Assembly (NCBI GenBank): GCA_028564705.1
Contig: JAPXFQ010000899.1
Span: 2,852,001 to 2,916,000 of the forward strand
Length of the DNA stretch: 64,000 nucleotides
Origin: Apricaphanius iberus
Taxonomy: Eukaryota; Chordata; Actinopteri; Cyprinodontiformes; Aphaniidae
Direction of reading: 5' to 3'
Numbering within the stretch: position 1 is the stretch's first letter; each line of letters starts with the position of its first letter. A program made the translations under genes and the position numbers. The notes under the pieces were generated by a model. That model had not been told where the DNA came from and made no database searches. It saw only the letters and a program-made list of their open reading frames with translations. Shown here piece by piece: positions 36,291-48,459 of the stretch.

Positions 36291-39200
36291 GGCAATTTTC
36301 GTTTTGTCTTTTATAAATTTAATATTAACAACTATAATTTTGGTAACCCCACCACCTTAGTTCAGACCAAATTCTGCTGTCCCACCTGTGATCTCTGGGT
36401 ACCCCTTATGATCTCGGACCCCAGGTGTGGAACCACCAATCTAGAGTATGGGATGTACTTGAATGCAGCACGAGAATCTTACCCGACAGACCCAAGTATT
36501 ACTGATTTTTTTATTTATTTAACAAGTGGTGGTGGCTTGTTGTACCTTTCATTTCCACATTGGGTGATCAGACACACGTGTCATGGCTTTTCTAGCAATG
36601 AGTTGTATGGTTACACCTCTTCCTGTTCCTGTGTATTACCTAAAGAAAGGAACTAAAAGGGTTAGGGTTTTACTTCATGGAAAACAAGAGTACCACTCCT
36701 AACCAGTCTGTACTAGGCTGATGTCTGGTTGGATTATATTTAGACCCGAGCTGGTACATCTGCACACAGCAAGATCTGCTCTCGCATGTCTCTAATTCAA
36801 ACCGTTGGCTGGCTGATTGCTGTTTAAACTTGCTGAACCTGTTTTTCCTCTTCAGTAGCCATACTCTTATGAGTGTGTCAGATTCATGCAATGTGTTACT
36901 TCAATTTAGAGTAGACTAATAGCTGAGTCAGATTCAGCTAAGTGTTAGCAACTTTTTCACAAATGATCAAAAAACTTTTTTTAACCCATTAGGACCTTAT
37001 ATTTTCTCAAAATATAATTTTATTGGAAAGACTTTTATACATGTTTTGGATTAAAAAAAATATGAGTTACTTTTTTGTTAAATAATAAGATATTAGCTAG
37101 TTATTGCTAGCTAGCTACTATTTGACTGGGTTGCTAGTTTTTTGTCTTTGGGCCTTTTAAATGAAAGAATATCGTAACCTCACTCTGGCGTGATACTTAA
37201 AGAGTTTTAAATATTTGACATAATTATTTGCCGGTTTAAAACTATTACTTTTTATAACCTCACTAACCTTAGTACCTCAAACAATTGCACATGTGTAAAG
37301 AGTCCTTAAGAGTTTGTTGATTATGTTTTTTTACTAGAAAGGCTCAAAATTAGTACTTTAACAAAAAAAAAATACCCGCAGCAACAAGATCCAGAAGTCC
37401 GTTCACATCCTGACTTGTTTTCAAGACAGCTTTCAGTAATTATAGATACAGACCCCTTCCCCCTTTCTGCTCCTCCTTCTCCTCCTGCAGTGCCACCTAG
37501 CCACAAATAACCCTTAATGGAAAGCAGCTATTGTGTTTAAAAAAAATCCAAACAATTCTATAGTGTTACAGGGCAGAAGTTATCTACTCATTAACATGAT
37601 CACATGACTTTGGATGCAAATTAGGCTCTAGTTGGCTAAAATCACAATCACGGATTTTCTTTATGTGTTGATCAAGGGATACAGTGTAAATGCAGGGTGT
37701 TGTTCCTTGATAGACTCATGACTTCAGTCGTGGCAATGCTTTACGCATTATTCACAAATAGTTTCCAATACCCGACTTGCTTCAAAAAGATTAACATCGC
37801 TACCTCCGGATATTTATGCAGGCATGTTGCAAAACCAGATCTATGATTTGCAACACAGTCGCCTAATTTAACGTACCCAGATCTGGGTAATTATTTGGCT
37901 CATGGGAGTAAAGTAGGCACACCCTTATTATTTTAGAATGTTAGAAATACCAGTGCATAATTAGAGAATCTGTCAGTGTTCATTATAGTGCGCTTTTCTT
38001 ACAGAATGTAGACAAAAGATCTAAAATGAGAGAACAGGAGGACTGGGAAACAAGTAGCAATTACGAAAAAAATAAAAAAATAACAGACAAGGCAAAACAA
38101 GGCAAAAGCATGGGAATAAACAAAGTGTAAAGCAAGGAGTAGATTAGTAGTGGGCTAAATGAAAGGTATAAGGTAGAAATGATATACATTTATATCATTA
38201 TATACCTAGAGCAGATCCAATATGTATTTATTTCCTATAAATATCCATATGTAGATCACTTGTCAGCAGAACCCCAAGAGCACTAATATAAAAAAATAAA
38301 GCTTTTTGTACCTTACTTATTCTGATATGACTAAGTTCAGCATTTGTTTACAGCAATCAGTCGCTTCCAGCCTGAAAATAAGTTTATCTTGTGTTTCCAC
38401 ACTATCCTAATCAGACAGTCGGTCTCTCATTAGTTTGAGCCCCCTCCGTCTCGCTGACTCTATGTTCTAGTGAGTTCACAGTCGAACATGCTGGGTGGGT
38501 CTGCGCTGTTTGGGTAGCATTGGCCTGGCTCGTGGGGACAGGTTAGGTTTACTGTTTAATGGCACCATTTTGAGGGGAAAGTCACTGTATTTCTATAACT
38601 GACCAGACTGCAGGAAGGGTCAGGCAGTCCCAGCTCACAACACGTTGGCAGCCACTCCTGTGCATCCGTGTTGACATTTCTTATCTCCTGCGTGTTCCTT
38701 TCCCACATAAACCAAATGTGTACTTGAATAGTCAATGCGCAGCTGTGATGTCACCTGTTAGTATATTTGCAATATTGATCTTGATCAGCAAAAGAAGCTG
38801 ATAGCAAAATTTAGATTTTTTTTCCCTTGAAGATTGTTTATATTATACCCCAGTTAGGTTAGCTGACTTGGTAGATTTTTCATCTGCATGTCAAGAACAA
38901 ATTAAGAAACAGAGTAGTTTTGTTTTTGCATTCATTGGTTCCTTCAGTCATGAATAATAACTGCGGTCAGTAGGCCTGGGCAAAAAATCAATTGAATGAA
39001 TATATTGGTTTTTTTTGTGGGGGATAAAAAAAAGAGTAAATTGAGTTTACGTGTAATGGCACATTTTTTTCTCCCTGGAGCTTCCGTTGCGGTAGTTTGA
39101 ATCGGTTTGCTGCAACAGACTTTAGACAACTTGTCTGCCGTTTGTAATTGTTGCTTTTCTTAATAAGTGGGGGGTGATTGAAAAAAAAAAAAAAGCATAA

Positions 39201-42200
39201 ATCGAATTAAAAAAATATTGCCCATCCCTAGCGGTCAGGTTAAAAGCCAAATATTTATTCTTCTTAGTTGACCTGCCCTGGATCTGAGAGGAAACAAAAC
39301 CTTGAGAAGACGTCAGAGTTCAACAAAAGAAGACACACCTTCGTAACAGCGTGTGATAATGCTTTGTGTGTGTGCCAGCCGATGCTTGCATGACAATGAA
39401 ACATTTGTTTTTTATCTCACAATTTACATAGCAGTTTCACATGTTAATCACAGAAGACTTCACTGCCTCAGAATGTGACGCATTCTTCTAACACAGATGA
39501 GTCTGAATAGCAATCAGCTGAGGAGGATTCACTGGAAACCTGCTGATCGTGAGTCTAATAGGATGGACTTTCACATCAATGTTTGGAAAAAGTAACCGAA
39601 AACAGGGAAGAGGAAATGGGCTGTTTAGATTTGACTGCTGGTATGAAGTACTGTATATTCCAAGCTACTGGAGACAATGCAATGCAGGCATTGGTCACCG
39701 TTTCTATACTTGTAAAACTACTTGTGCCTAGAGCTGGGTATCGATCACATTTTAAGAATCCATTCGATTCCAGTATTCAACAATTTTAATCCATTTCCAC
39801 GATCCAACCCATCCTATCTGTTCGGGTGAAATCGTATCACTCCTTTCAAATCTCGGCCATAAAAATGCCTGCCTGGAGTATCACCTATTAGCTGTAGCTG
39901 TAAAAAAGGCCAAACAATGATGAACATGCATAAATAAGCATCATGTACCCAAGCATACACAATGGAAAGTTCGGTGGAAGGAAAAAGTGTTAGCAAAATG
40001 TCCTCAATTATTAGAAACAACTGCCTGACTGGTGTGAGCAGAGCTGTGCAAGGTTGGTGCAGAGTCACAAGGCAGCACTCCAGCTAAAGTCTGAGCTTCA
40101 AGAATCACCACCATACTTCAGGAAATGGACTAAAACTGTAGTGTGTATTACTTCTAACCAATAACCCACTACTTCTAAACCAATTCTAAACCTGAGTACA
40201 CTTATGTAAACGGAAATTTGGACTTTAATAAGCTATAAATCATGATGATCCAAATTAACTTTTATTTCTTTGTTAAATGCATCTAATTTTCTAAATGAAA
40301 TTACTATAATGAAGGACATTTTTGATCATTTTATTTATTTAGATGCACCAATCAGGTTTTTACCTGTCAGTTCCATTTCCATTTTTTTCCCCAAGGACCA
40401 TAACACATCAGGTTGTTTTTAATATGGGGACTTTGAATGAAAAACAAAAATTAAATAAAAACAAAAGTTAAGAAATTAAAAGTTTGTCCCCATAAAAGCA
40501 TCTCCACCCTTTTTTTATTGGACTTAAAAAGATGCATCAGCAAGCATATTGTTCTGAATTTTGTTAGGGGTAATTTTTAATTAATTTAAAAGTTTTAGTT
40601 TTCATAGATTTAATAAATAAGGGCAAAAACCTCAGTTTTTCAAGACGTGATCATACCTACAACCCAGAAGAGCCGATTGAAGGAACACCGGCCATTTCCG
40701 GTATCTGGTGGAGTTTTGCAGCATCTGAAATACATATAAAACCACTTTATTGCTTACTTTTTCCCTCTTCAATATTTATTGCTCAGTAAAAATAAATAAT
40801 TTGTTAAGAAATACACATTTTCTTATCTGGGGAAGCCTTTTTTGTTCCATCATCAGATCTCCTGCCATTCGGTTACATGCTGCCTCATCACATGATGTTT
40901 GAGCCTGATGTTTTCAATGATTGGCTGATTTCAAGGAGCTTGTGAAGTTAATGCCTTATTACTTGAAATCCCTTGCAAATGGCCAAGTGCAGGAGTATCG
41001 AGTACACAAGGCTTTATAAGTTCTTCAGGGGATATATTTTGCTGTTGGAATTAATGTATGTACAAGCTTTTCGTACTAGTTAGTACAGAGTTATTGTCTC
41101 AAAGGCATTGAATAAAAGTTGCACAGAGGGGGGAAAGGGGGATTAATACTTAAGTTCTATAAGCTGTTACCTCATGACTGTTTTAATCATCTGTGGCAGC
41201 TGAAGAAAATGCTGTAATTCAGAGTTCTTTGTGATCTAGTGCTGCAAACTCTTAAACTATTCAAATTGGCTTTAAAGATTTATGTTTTTGCTACAGTACA
41301 TTGATCCATCTTACAGATCTTGGGGTTCAAACATTTCTGCTCTAGTATTTTATTTACATTCAGTTAATCTTCATGAGTGTGTGAAGTGAAATAATATACT
41401 GTTTTTTCATTTTTTTTCCTAGAAACATCTTCCCTTCCAATCTGGTGTCTGCTGCCTTTCAGTCGGTGAGTATCAGACCTTAAATCTGTGATTTGTTTTC
41501 AGTCTTGATAATAACCTTGCCTCGTAAAATACTGGCTTGAAAGGCTGATTGTGCGCTTCTTTACGATTAAATTTTGAATCTTTCCAAACAGTATGCGACC
41601 TCCTATAAAATGGTAAAAAGGCCCGGCAGCCTGAACATCACAGTGGAGAAGGTGAGGATTTATGTGGTTATTAGCAGTGCTGTAAAGATGAATTTTACAG
41701 TGTTTTGTTTCCTCTTAAAATATTTTTAAGAGTAATATTTTTATTTTTATTTTCAGGTTCCCTTTGGAACAGACCAAGATGGTATGAACATTCTTGGCCT
41801 GGTGGTGTTCGCCATAGTTTTCGGTGTGGCTCTGAGGAAGCTGGGTGACGAAGGAGAAATCCTCATCAAGTTCTTCAACTCCTTCAACGAGGCCACCATG
41901 GTGCTGGTCTCCTGGATCATGTGGTAAGAAAATGGAGAGGGACAAATATGACTACAATTCACTCCATCAGGGTCATTCATTAGGCTTATAAAGTTATTTT
42001 CTAGTATTTCAAGTGTTTCTAGAGTCTTCATCACACAAAAAACACAAAACAATCTCAAAAGAACTTAAAAAACAGTTTGTTTTCATTATTTGTGAATTAT
42101 TCAATGAGAAATCTTTTAATATGTTCTTTCTAGTATTACTGTTAAAGTTTTTTATGATGTATTCAATTAGGTGCGTTATCCTTGCAATAATATGATGAAT

Positions 42201-44766
42201 ATAATTATCTTTTTCATATATATGCCGTTTTTACACTGCATAAAGGACAGTCTGGTCATGTAAAAAATGTGCAATAAGTATTATTGTTAAATTCTTTTGT
42301 GTAATTAATTTCTAATGATCTTTTATCCTTTTTTCGGTAAATTTTGTAACACTAATAATTTTTTTTGTTTTTAACATGGGTTTTTTTTTTTAACCACTGA
42401 AAAACTGTATTTAACTTACGGCTTTTTTAATTGTCTAAAATTATGCAGTAGCATGACTGGTACTACGATAGAAGATTTCATGTTAAGACATTTGAAAGAT
42501 TTTTTATCAGAGGTGCTAATAAGTGTAGAGGGTGTTGTAAAAGTTTGAGAGCTTTTAGAAAATCTAGTTCTCAAATGTTTCTCTTAAACATAGCATCTGG
42601 AACAGAGTAACTAAGCGTTCTCACTGGGGTACATTTCTTTTGTGCCGTGCTCCAGAAACCTGATCTACAGCATTCTCCTTTTCTTTCGTCTGCCTCCAGG
42701 TACGCCCCTATAGGTATCATGTTCCTCGTTGCCGGTAAGATTGTGGAGATGGACGACGTAGGTAAGCTGTTTGCCAGCCTGGGAAAATATATTGCCTGCT
42801 GCATGATTGGCCACGCCATCCACGGCCTGCTGGTGCTGCCGGGCATCTACTTCATTTTTACAAGGAAGAACCCGTACACCTTCCTGTGGGGCATCTTCAC
42901 AGCCTTGGCCACTGCTTTCGGAACAAGCTCCAGGTATTTTACCTCAAACTCGCATTTATTTGCTTAGTTGGGGTTGCTAAAAAGCCACAAACTTAGGCTT
43001 TGCTGTTTAAAGAACGCACAGACTCGTACTGTCCTCCACTCACCCCCTCTGTTTCGTGTTTCCAGCTCTGCCACTCTGCCCCTCATGATGAAGTGTGTGG
43101 AGGAGAAAAACGGCGTGTCCAAGCACATAAGCCGCTTCATCCTGCCCATCGGCGCCACGGTTAACATGGATGGGGCTGCGCTCTTCCAGTGTGTGGCTGC
43201 AGTTTTCATTGCCCAGCTAAACAACCAGAGTCTCAACTTTATCCAAGTCATAACCATCCTGTAAGTCTGTAAATCTGCTATGTTAAAACTTAAAGAGATC
43301 ATTTGAATTCTACAAGTGATGATAAACTTTCAGTTCATTCTTTGTAAGAAACGTGTTGTAATCCTTAGAGTTTGGTGACATTGTGCCTTCTGTTCGTTAG
43401 CGTGACAGCTACAGCGTCCAGTGTCGGAGCAGCGGGTATACCTGCGGGAGGTGTGCTGACTCTAGCTATTATCCTGGAAGCAATAGGACTTCCCACCAGT
43501 GACATCTCTCTTATCCTGGCTGTGGATTGGCTTGTGTGAGTACACAGCGATTTTCATATTTTATCACATCACAACCAAAAAATTCTGTGAATTTTATCTT
43601 ATATGATAGGTCAGTACGAAGCGGGGCTTAACTTTGAGATCAAAAGAAGAAGGACACATGGCTTTGAATTTTTTTTCTGAAATGCAAATGTGAAAAGTGT
43701 GACAAGAATTTGTATTTAGACTGTTAATCTGATAACTCTTAAAAATCCAGTTCAAGTGACTGCCTTCAAGTCTCCTAATTGGTAAATAGATTCCGCTTGT
43801 GTGTAATTTACTCTCCGTTGAACCAACTATCTGAAAATAGAGTAAGGCACAAACCTACCAAGACTTTTCCCATGCTATCATTTTAGATTATTAGAGCGAT
43901 TATCAGGTCCAGCAGGCTCATGGTAACTCTGGAGAGGAGGATGTCTGTCCACAAATGTGAACTTTATGGAAAAGTGGCAAGAAGTTGTTGAACAAAATGA
44001 CATTTTTGGTTGATATGTAAAAATGCCTTGTGTAGGGTGAAATCCCTCTACATAGCCCCTTCGGTCAAATATGGTAGTGGCAGTGTCATGATGGTTTATT
44101 TGCTTATAGCAGAGAGGGAGCAGAGTAGAGCAGAGTAGAAGAAAAAATGAATAGGGAGGAAAGTAGAACAGACAGAGCTTTAATAGAATGGCTTGGATCA
44201 AAGCATATTCAGTTAAGTCTAGTAAAAGCCCAGACTTTAATTCAAATGAAAATCTGTCGCAGGCATGAAAATTAATGTTTGCAGATTTTCTCCACACTGA
44301 CTCGTCTTTTGCAATATTTTTGCAAAAATATTTCAGTCACTAAATGGACAAAGCACATAGACAAATACTGCAGAACACCTGCAGCTGTAATTGGAGTTGA
44401 CGTTGTTTTTACAAATGATTGATTCAGTAAGGCTGAATACAAATGCATGTCACACCTTTCAGATTTTTTATGATTACCATAATTAATCAGCACCATAACA
44501 TTAAATCTGTCTTCTCCTCTGTTCTATCCCTCTTTAGTGACCGTACCTGCACGGTACTAAACGTAGAGGGTGACGCCTTCGGAGCGGGGCTCCTGCAGTT
44601 CTTTGTGGACAAAACATCCAAACACGAAGGAGTAGCGGAGCTCAGTGAAGTCAGACTGGATGGAGATCTAGCCGCCGGCACCCCCGAGTACTCACCGCTC
44701 ATCGATAAACGAGGCTTGGAGGGGGCAAAAGCAGATCTTTCTGCCGAGAAAGAGTCAGCCATGTAA
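35071..44766 (+). CDS. slc1a5: Neutral amino acid transporter, ASCT2 type (SLC1A5)
   Basis: Sodium-dependent plasma-membrane exchanger of neutral amino acids (glutamine, alanine, serine, cysteine), SLC1 family. I joined eight coding exons: 35071-35612, 41423-41465, 41592-41651, 41757-41923, 42700-42933, 43066-43260, 43401-43535, 44538-44766. All introns are GT-AG and the frame is kept throughout, giving 534 residues (human ASCT2 541). Visible: TM1 about 48-68, TM2-3 in exon 1, two N-glycosylation sequons at N155 and N210 in the TM4 loop as in ASCT2, HP1 serine run SSSS at 347-350, NMDG at 382-385, HP2 motif [11 protein letters not shown] after residue 415, and DRTC at 460-463. The Cys at 463 matches the ASCT2 Cys467; ASCT1 (SLC1A4) has Thr there, so slc1a5 is preferred. 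The C-terminus EKESAM resembles ASCT2. The start ATG has A at -3 and G at +4. It lies tail to tail with fkrp. Confidence 0.95.
36229..36287. repeat. (TA)n microsatellite
   Basis: About 29 uninterrupted TA dinucleotides inside slc1a5 intron 1. The Tyr-Ile open frame across it is an artefact. Confidence 0.97.
38971..39230. mobile_element. 260-bp hAT-type MITE in slc1a5 intron 1
   Basis: Ends are TAGGCCTGGGCAA on the left and, read inverted, TAGGGATGGGCAA on the right (11 of 13 match). The element is flanked on both sides by the identical 8 bases GCGGTCAG (38963-38970 and 39231-39238). An 8-bp target duplication is the hAT signature. The interior is T- and A-rich without coding capacity, so it is non-autonomous. 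Confidence 0.88.
39728..39830 (+). mobile_element. hAT-like terminal fragment
   Basis: A run resembling the ends of fish hAT elements: GCTGGGTATCGATCAC followed by ATTCGATTCC-type degenerate inverted repeats. No matching other end was found, so this is only a fragment. Confidence 0.3.
40340..40720. mobile_element. Decayed hAT-like element
   Basis: Begins GATGCACCAATCAGGTTTTT, like the common hAT terminus GATGCACCGATCAGG, and near its far end holds GCCGATTGAAGG and CCATTTCCGGTATCTGG. No target duplication or coding frame was recognised. Confidence 0.35.
41423..41465 (+). CDS. slc1a5: slc1a5 coding exon 2
   Basis: A 43-base exon after a pyrimidine-rich TTTTTTTCCTAG acceptor. It completes Arg181 and encodes [14 protein letters not shown], a strongly conserved SLC1 segment. 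The donor is TCG|GTGAGT (phase 0). Confidence 0.93.
41592..41651 (+). CDS. slc1a5: slc1a5 coding exon 3
   Basis: A 60-base exon of 20 codons ([10 protein letters not shown]...NITVEK) carrying the second N-glycosylation sequon at N210. Acceptor ACAG, donor GTGAGG, phase 0 at both ends. Confidence 0.92.
41757..41923 (+). CDS. slc1a5: slc1a5 coding exon 4
   Basis: Encodes the end of the TM4 region and most of TM5 ([20 protein letters not shown] through the motif [16 protein letters not shown]). Acceptor TTTTCAG, donor GTAAGA; the Trp271 codon is split across the intron. Confidence 0.95.
42700..42933 (+). CDS. slc1a5: slc1a5 coding exon 5
   Basis: Encodes [19 protein letters not shown]6 and the first part of re-entrant hairpin HP1, ending in the serine run. 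Acceptor TGCCTCCAG, donor GTATTT; the codon for Ser349 is split. Confidence 0.95.
43066..43260 (+). CDS. slc1a5: slc1a5 coding exon 6
   Basis: Encodes the end of HP1 ([13 protein letters not shown]), then TM7 with [22 protein letters not shown] is the family's sodium and substrate-site motif. Acceptor TTTCCAG, donor GTAAGT. Confidence 0.95.
43401..43535 (+). CDS. slc1a5: slc1a5 coding exon 7
   Basis: Encodes HP2 ([17 protein letters not shown]), the external gate, and the start of TM8 (LILAVDWLV). Acceptor TTCGTTAG, donor GTGAGT, phase 2. Confidence 0.95.
43556..44480 (+). mobile_element. Decayed Tc1/mariner element in slc1a5 intron 7
   Basis: The stretch starts with a Tc1-like terminal sequence (cacatcacaaccaaaaaatt, then a TTTTATCTTATATGATAGG-like run). 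It continues with recognisable but stop-ridden transposase pieces on the + strand, such as CTCATGGTAACTCTGGAGAG and AAATATGGTAGTGGCAG. It ends in a mirrored terminal region (AATACAAATGCATGTCACAC). It cannot encode an active transposase and is spliced out with the intron. Confidence 0.65.
44538..44766 (+). CDS. slc1a5: slc1a5 coding exon 8 and stop
   Basis: Encodes [17 protein letters not shown] (TM8 substrate site, with the ASCT2-type Cys463) and a polar cytosolic tail ending EKESAM, followed by TAA. The acceptor is CCCTCTTTAG. Confidence 0.95.
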
Positions 44767-47700
44767 TCCAGCTGGTGACTTCTCGTGCAAACCCTCCTAC
44801 AAACAGAAAACTTAAGCTCCCCATGTTATGCCCCTAAGAAAAGAATCTAAGGAGAGAGGATGGACATGCAAACTACAATGCAAAGCAACGCTCCAACGTC
44901 AAACACTTTTCCAGAGGGGGCATAGCTAAAATCTCACGGATATGTAGAAACCATAATACACTCAATAGGTTGTGAATTTTTTGGGGGGATATATGACAGA
45001 TTTTTTTAATTTTTTCCTCTCAAGTTTATTTGTTTCATTTGGTTGGTCAACTCTTAAGTCAGATTTCATAAGCCGCTTATATAAAATAAGACTACCATAC
45101 ATTGATGATTGCAGTAGACAATGCATGTATTCATGCTGGAGAAATGAATATGATTGTCTGTTGCTAAAGCATTCTCCTGTCTTATGTGCATCACTGTTTT
45201 TCCGACGGAAAAACAGTTTATATATATATATATATATATATTTATAAAAAGAAGAAAAAAACGTTTAAAATTAAAAATTAGCCTATGGACTTTTTTTTAG
45301 ATTTAAATGTGTCATGTTTATAACTGCTGCGTGGTAAATTGAAGATTTTTCCAAATGGGTTCAAGATATTTTTCCAAATGGGTTCTAGATAAGAAAAAAA
45401 GCACAAATGTATAGCCACTTCCATAGAGGTTTCATCTGGTGGAGTTTCATAAATATACATCACTGCAGCGGTGCTTGAGTGTTTCAAACTGTGCTTCAGA
45501 AGCAGTCGCGTTCTTGTTTGTCATTGTATCCATTTTTGGCACTAGTGGCCTTTATTTGATAATGGATTGACAAAAAAAACAGGAGAGGGTAGGGAGAAGA
45601 CAAGTGGCATGGGTTTCGAGGTCAGAAATTAAACCTAGGAGAGCCACGTCGAGGCTGTAGCCTCTGCACACAGGTTGCACCAATCATTGTAGCTTTAAAA
45701 TAAGAGTCCTCAATGGCTTTTTAATTTAGAAATTTGACGAATAATTTGTGACCAAACATTTTATAGGTTAGCTTTCTTCTCTTCTTTTTTTATGAAATAC
45801 TTTAGGTTTTTTCAATTGACAGACAGTTTTATAATTTAAACATTATTTGCAAACTATAACACGCTGCTGTAATCTGGAATAATTTCCCTCAGTAAGATGT
45901 TTGAGAAAATGCTGTCGTTTATGTAGAGGAAGCAGTTTTGTTTCATGCTGCTGAAGGTAAATCACATAGAGCTGCTGAAAGTAGCTAAGGTGGTGCGTTA
46001 TCATTTGTTTTGACCATCTGAAAATGTTTTCGGTTATCTGTGCAGGGACACAAGAAAACGTTATCGGAGGGCTGAGTAACTGAGGGCGGATTTAAAGCGA
46101 AGTTCAGTTCAACTTTAATTCAGAGTGTAAAAAATGCACCATTTCATTCAAATTATGATATTTATTATGATTATTATAGTTATAATACTTCATTTCTGTA
46201 GAAGAACCAAAGGTACAATCTGTAACTATCTTCACTATATTTAGATAATTGGAATCATTCATTTCTACTGTAGTTGGTTCCGTTACACCTTTTTTTTAGT
46301 CTCCTATCCTTTTTAGTTGGATCACCATCACTTTGGTGATACAAAACATTCTTTTTATGTATATGCCTTACAGCTGCATTAAAATGGCCATGATAATATT
46401 TGGAAAATATGTACGGTTTTTTGTTGTTTGGAGGCTTGTTCTGCTGATTATGGTTATTTCGTAAACATATGTTCTCCTTGTGTTGTTTTTTTCCCATGTT
46501 GAGGGGTAAAGATACCAATAGTTTCCACTATATTCCACAAGATACCTGATTAAGTGTTAGCCTCAGTCTTGTCCCAAAGGAAAACGAAGGAGCTCAAGCG
46601 GTCTGATTCCAGTCTCTTAGAGACTTCTTTAAAAAAAATTTTTTTTAAAAGCCTCAGCTTTGATATTTGCCTTGTTCTTGAGGTATTCTGAGACCAAAAA
46701 TCAAAGTTAACCTAATGAAGGAGATGCCCGAATTCTTGAGGACTTTTTTTAACACCTTTGTGATATTTACTTTTTTTTTTTTTTTCATCCCCTGTATTTA
46801 CAAATGCTGCTGCTTCTGTGCAGGCTGCAGCTTTTTATGAGAGTATAAATAGAGTGATGAACACTGTGTCTTGCATAATGTATGGTATGCATACTGTGCC
46901 CGTCATGTCAAGTCTCAAGTTACCTTCAACTATAGACGTTTATACATGTTTAGACTCACAGCAAAAAGGTTTTACTGTTAAGCTGAACACATAATGAACT
47001 TTGTAAAAAGGATGTCTTATTGGGATTTATTTATTTATTTTTGGATATTACAGCCTGACAAAGGAAACACTTCTTTTTTGAAGCTTTGATGTCTTTGTAT
47101 GATAATTTGTCTTAGTTTATATTTATTTTCAGTCCAAATCCAAACAATTTTTTTGCCCTAAGTCTAGTCCTGAATGGATGGCAATAGATTTTGTGACGCT
47201 TGTTTTTGAAGTGTATCATTGTGAGGGTGAATGAAATGTTTTGGTTAAAAATAGTTTTGTTTTTTGTTTTTTTTTTATTCCAGCCCATATCTCTGTTTTA
47301 AGTAAAATTATTGCCGCTGAATATGTTTTTTTTTTTTAATTTTCCTTTGACATATGAAAACATATTTAAAACAGATCTTGGGTCTCATCATTTCTCTTGT
47401 AAAGTCACAAATTTGGGAATCTGAAGAAATAGTTGTAATTGTTCCTTGTATGAGGGTTTCAATAATAGTTTCCTCTTTTTGAAATCAAAACATGTGAAGG
47501 TTGTATTCAATCATATTATTTTTGTTGCAGTGATTTTATAACAATGAGGCTATATTTGGAAAAAGTTCTAATTTTTACTGTCAGACTGTAGCTATGTGGT
47601 TTAAAACAGTAAACTATTCTTTCTTAAATTTCCTGTCTCTGAGCTTAATTTTAAAAAAAAATTCTTGGGTTTCTAACTATGCTTAAAATTACTCCTTATG

Positions 47701-47778
47701 AAGTTTATATATGCTTCACACATCTGGATGAAAACCATATTGAATTAGGGCTTTTATTTATTTGAGCTGTTCTTTTGT
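44767..47778 (+). other. Presumed slc1a5 3' UTR and downstream spacer
   Basis: No other gene seen. SLC1A5-type transcripts usually have a sizeable 3' UTR, but I found no canonical AATAAA here; variant ATTAAA occurs near 45269 and 46377. It contains a perfect hairpin (45193-45217) and a short TA tract (about 45218-45240). The poly(A) site stays open. Confidence 0.4.
45193..45217 (+). other. Perfect 12-bp stem hairpin in presumed slc1a5 3' UTR
   Basis: Left arm ACTGTTTTTCCG (45193-45204), a single central A, then the exact inverted copy CGGAAAAACAGT (45206-45217). It lies about 430 bases after the stop codon, directly before a TA repeat. Confidence 0.6.
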
Positions 47779-47790
47779 TCTTTTGAAAAT

Positions 47791-48161
47791 CCATCCATCC
47801 ATCCATTTTCTTAACCGCTTATCCAATTCAGGGTCACGGGGCAGCTGGAGCCTATCCCAGCAATTATCAGGCGTTAGGCAGGGTACACTCTGAACAGGAC
47901 GCCAGTCTGTTGCAGGGCCAACACAGAGAGACAGACAACCATTCACACTCACATTCATTCCTAGGGACAATTTAGAGTGATCAATTCACCTATCATGCAT
48001 GTTTTTGGACTGTGGGAGGAAGCCGGAGTACCCGGAGAGAACCCACGCATACACGGGGAGAACATGCAAACTCCATGCAGAAAGACCCTGGGCCGGGATA
48101 CGAACCCATGACCTTCTTGCTGCAAGGCAACAGCGCTAACCACTGCACCACCGTGCAGCCC
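47791..48161 (-). mobile_element. SINE-type retroposon with tRNA-like head
   Basis: Read on the - strand it opens with a tRNA-like head (box A-like TGGTGCAGTGG, box B-like GGTTCGTATCC). It continues through a conserved body (GGAGTTTGCATGTTCTCCCC-type) and ends in a (GGAT)n tail (+ strand CCATCCATCC at 47791). The same 12 bases TCTTTTGAAAAT flank it at 47779-47790 and 48162-48173. The long duplication and simple tail indicate target-primed retroposition. Same family as 8124-8472. Confidence 0.85.
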
Positions 48162-48459
48162 TCTTTTGAAAATGGAATATCTCAAACACACAGTGAGACT
48201 AGTTTGGTTATCGATCAGCCTTCCAGTCTTGCTGAAAACTTCTGACCTTTGATTAGAACCAGGAAACCAACCAATATGTATTAATTCTACCAGATAATGG
48301 CAGAACCCTGTTGGTGGGTACAAAAAGAGTGGTTTCTCTGCAACTTGCAATCGAACATTGAACTCAATATTAGTCATGTTAAATATATCTGAAGCAAAAA
48401 AAAGGTCTTAAAAGCATAGTTAAAAATACATTAGTGAAATCATAACCATTTTAAGCTCC

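Larger units (their letters stand above)
35613..41422 (+). other. slc1a5: slc1a5 intron 1
   Basis: A 5.8 kb intron opening GTGAGT and closing in a T-rich TAG. It holds a long TA microsatellite, a hAT MITE with target duplication and two weaker hAT-like pieces (listed separately). Otherwise it is A+T-rich with no supported exon. Confidence 0.85.

Noticed and set aside
36210..36656. 148-codon frame starting with Tyr-Ile repeats
   Set aside because: Produced by the TA microsatellite in an intron; the rest shows no known domain.
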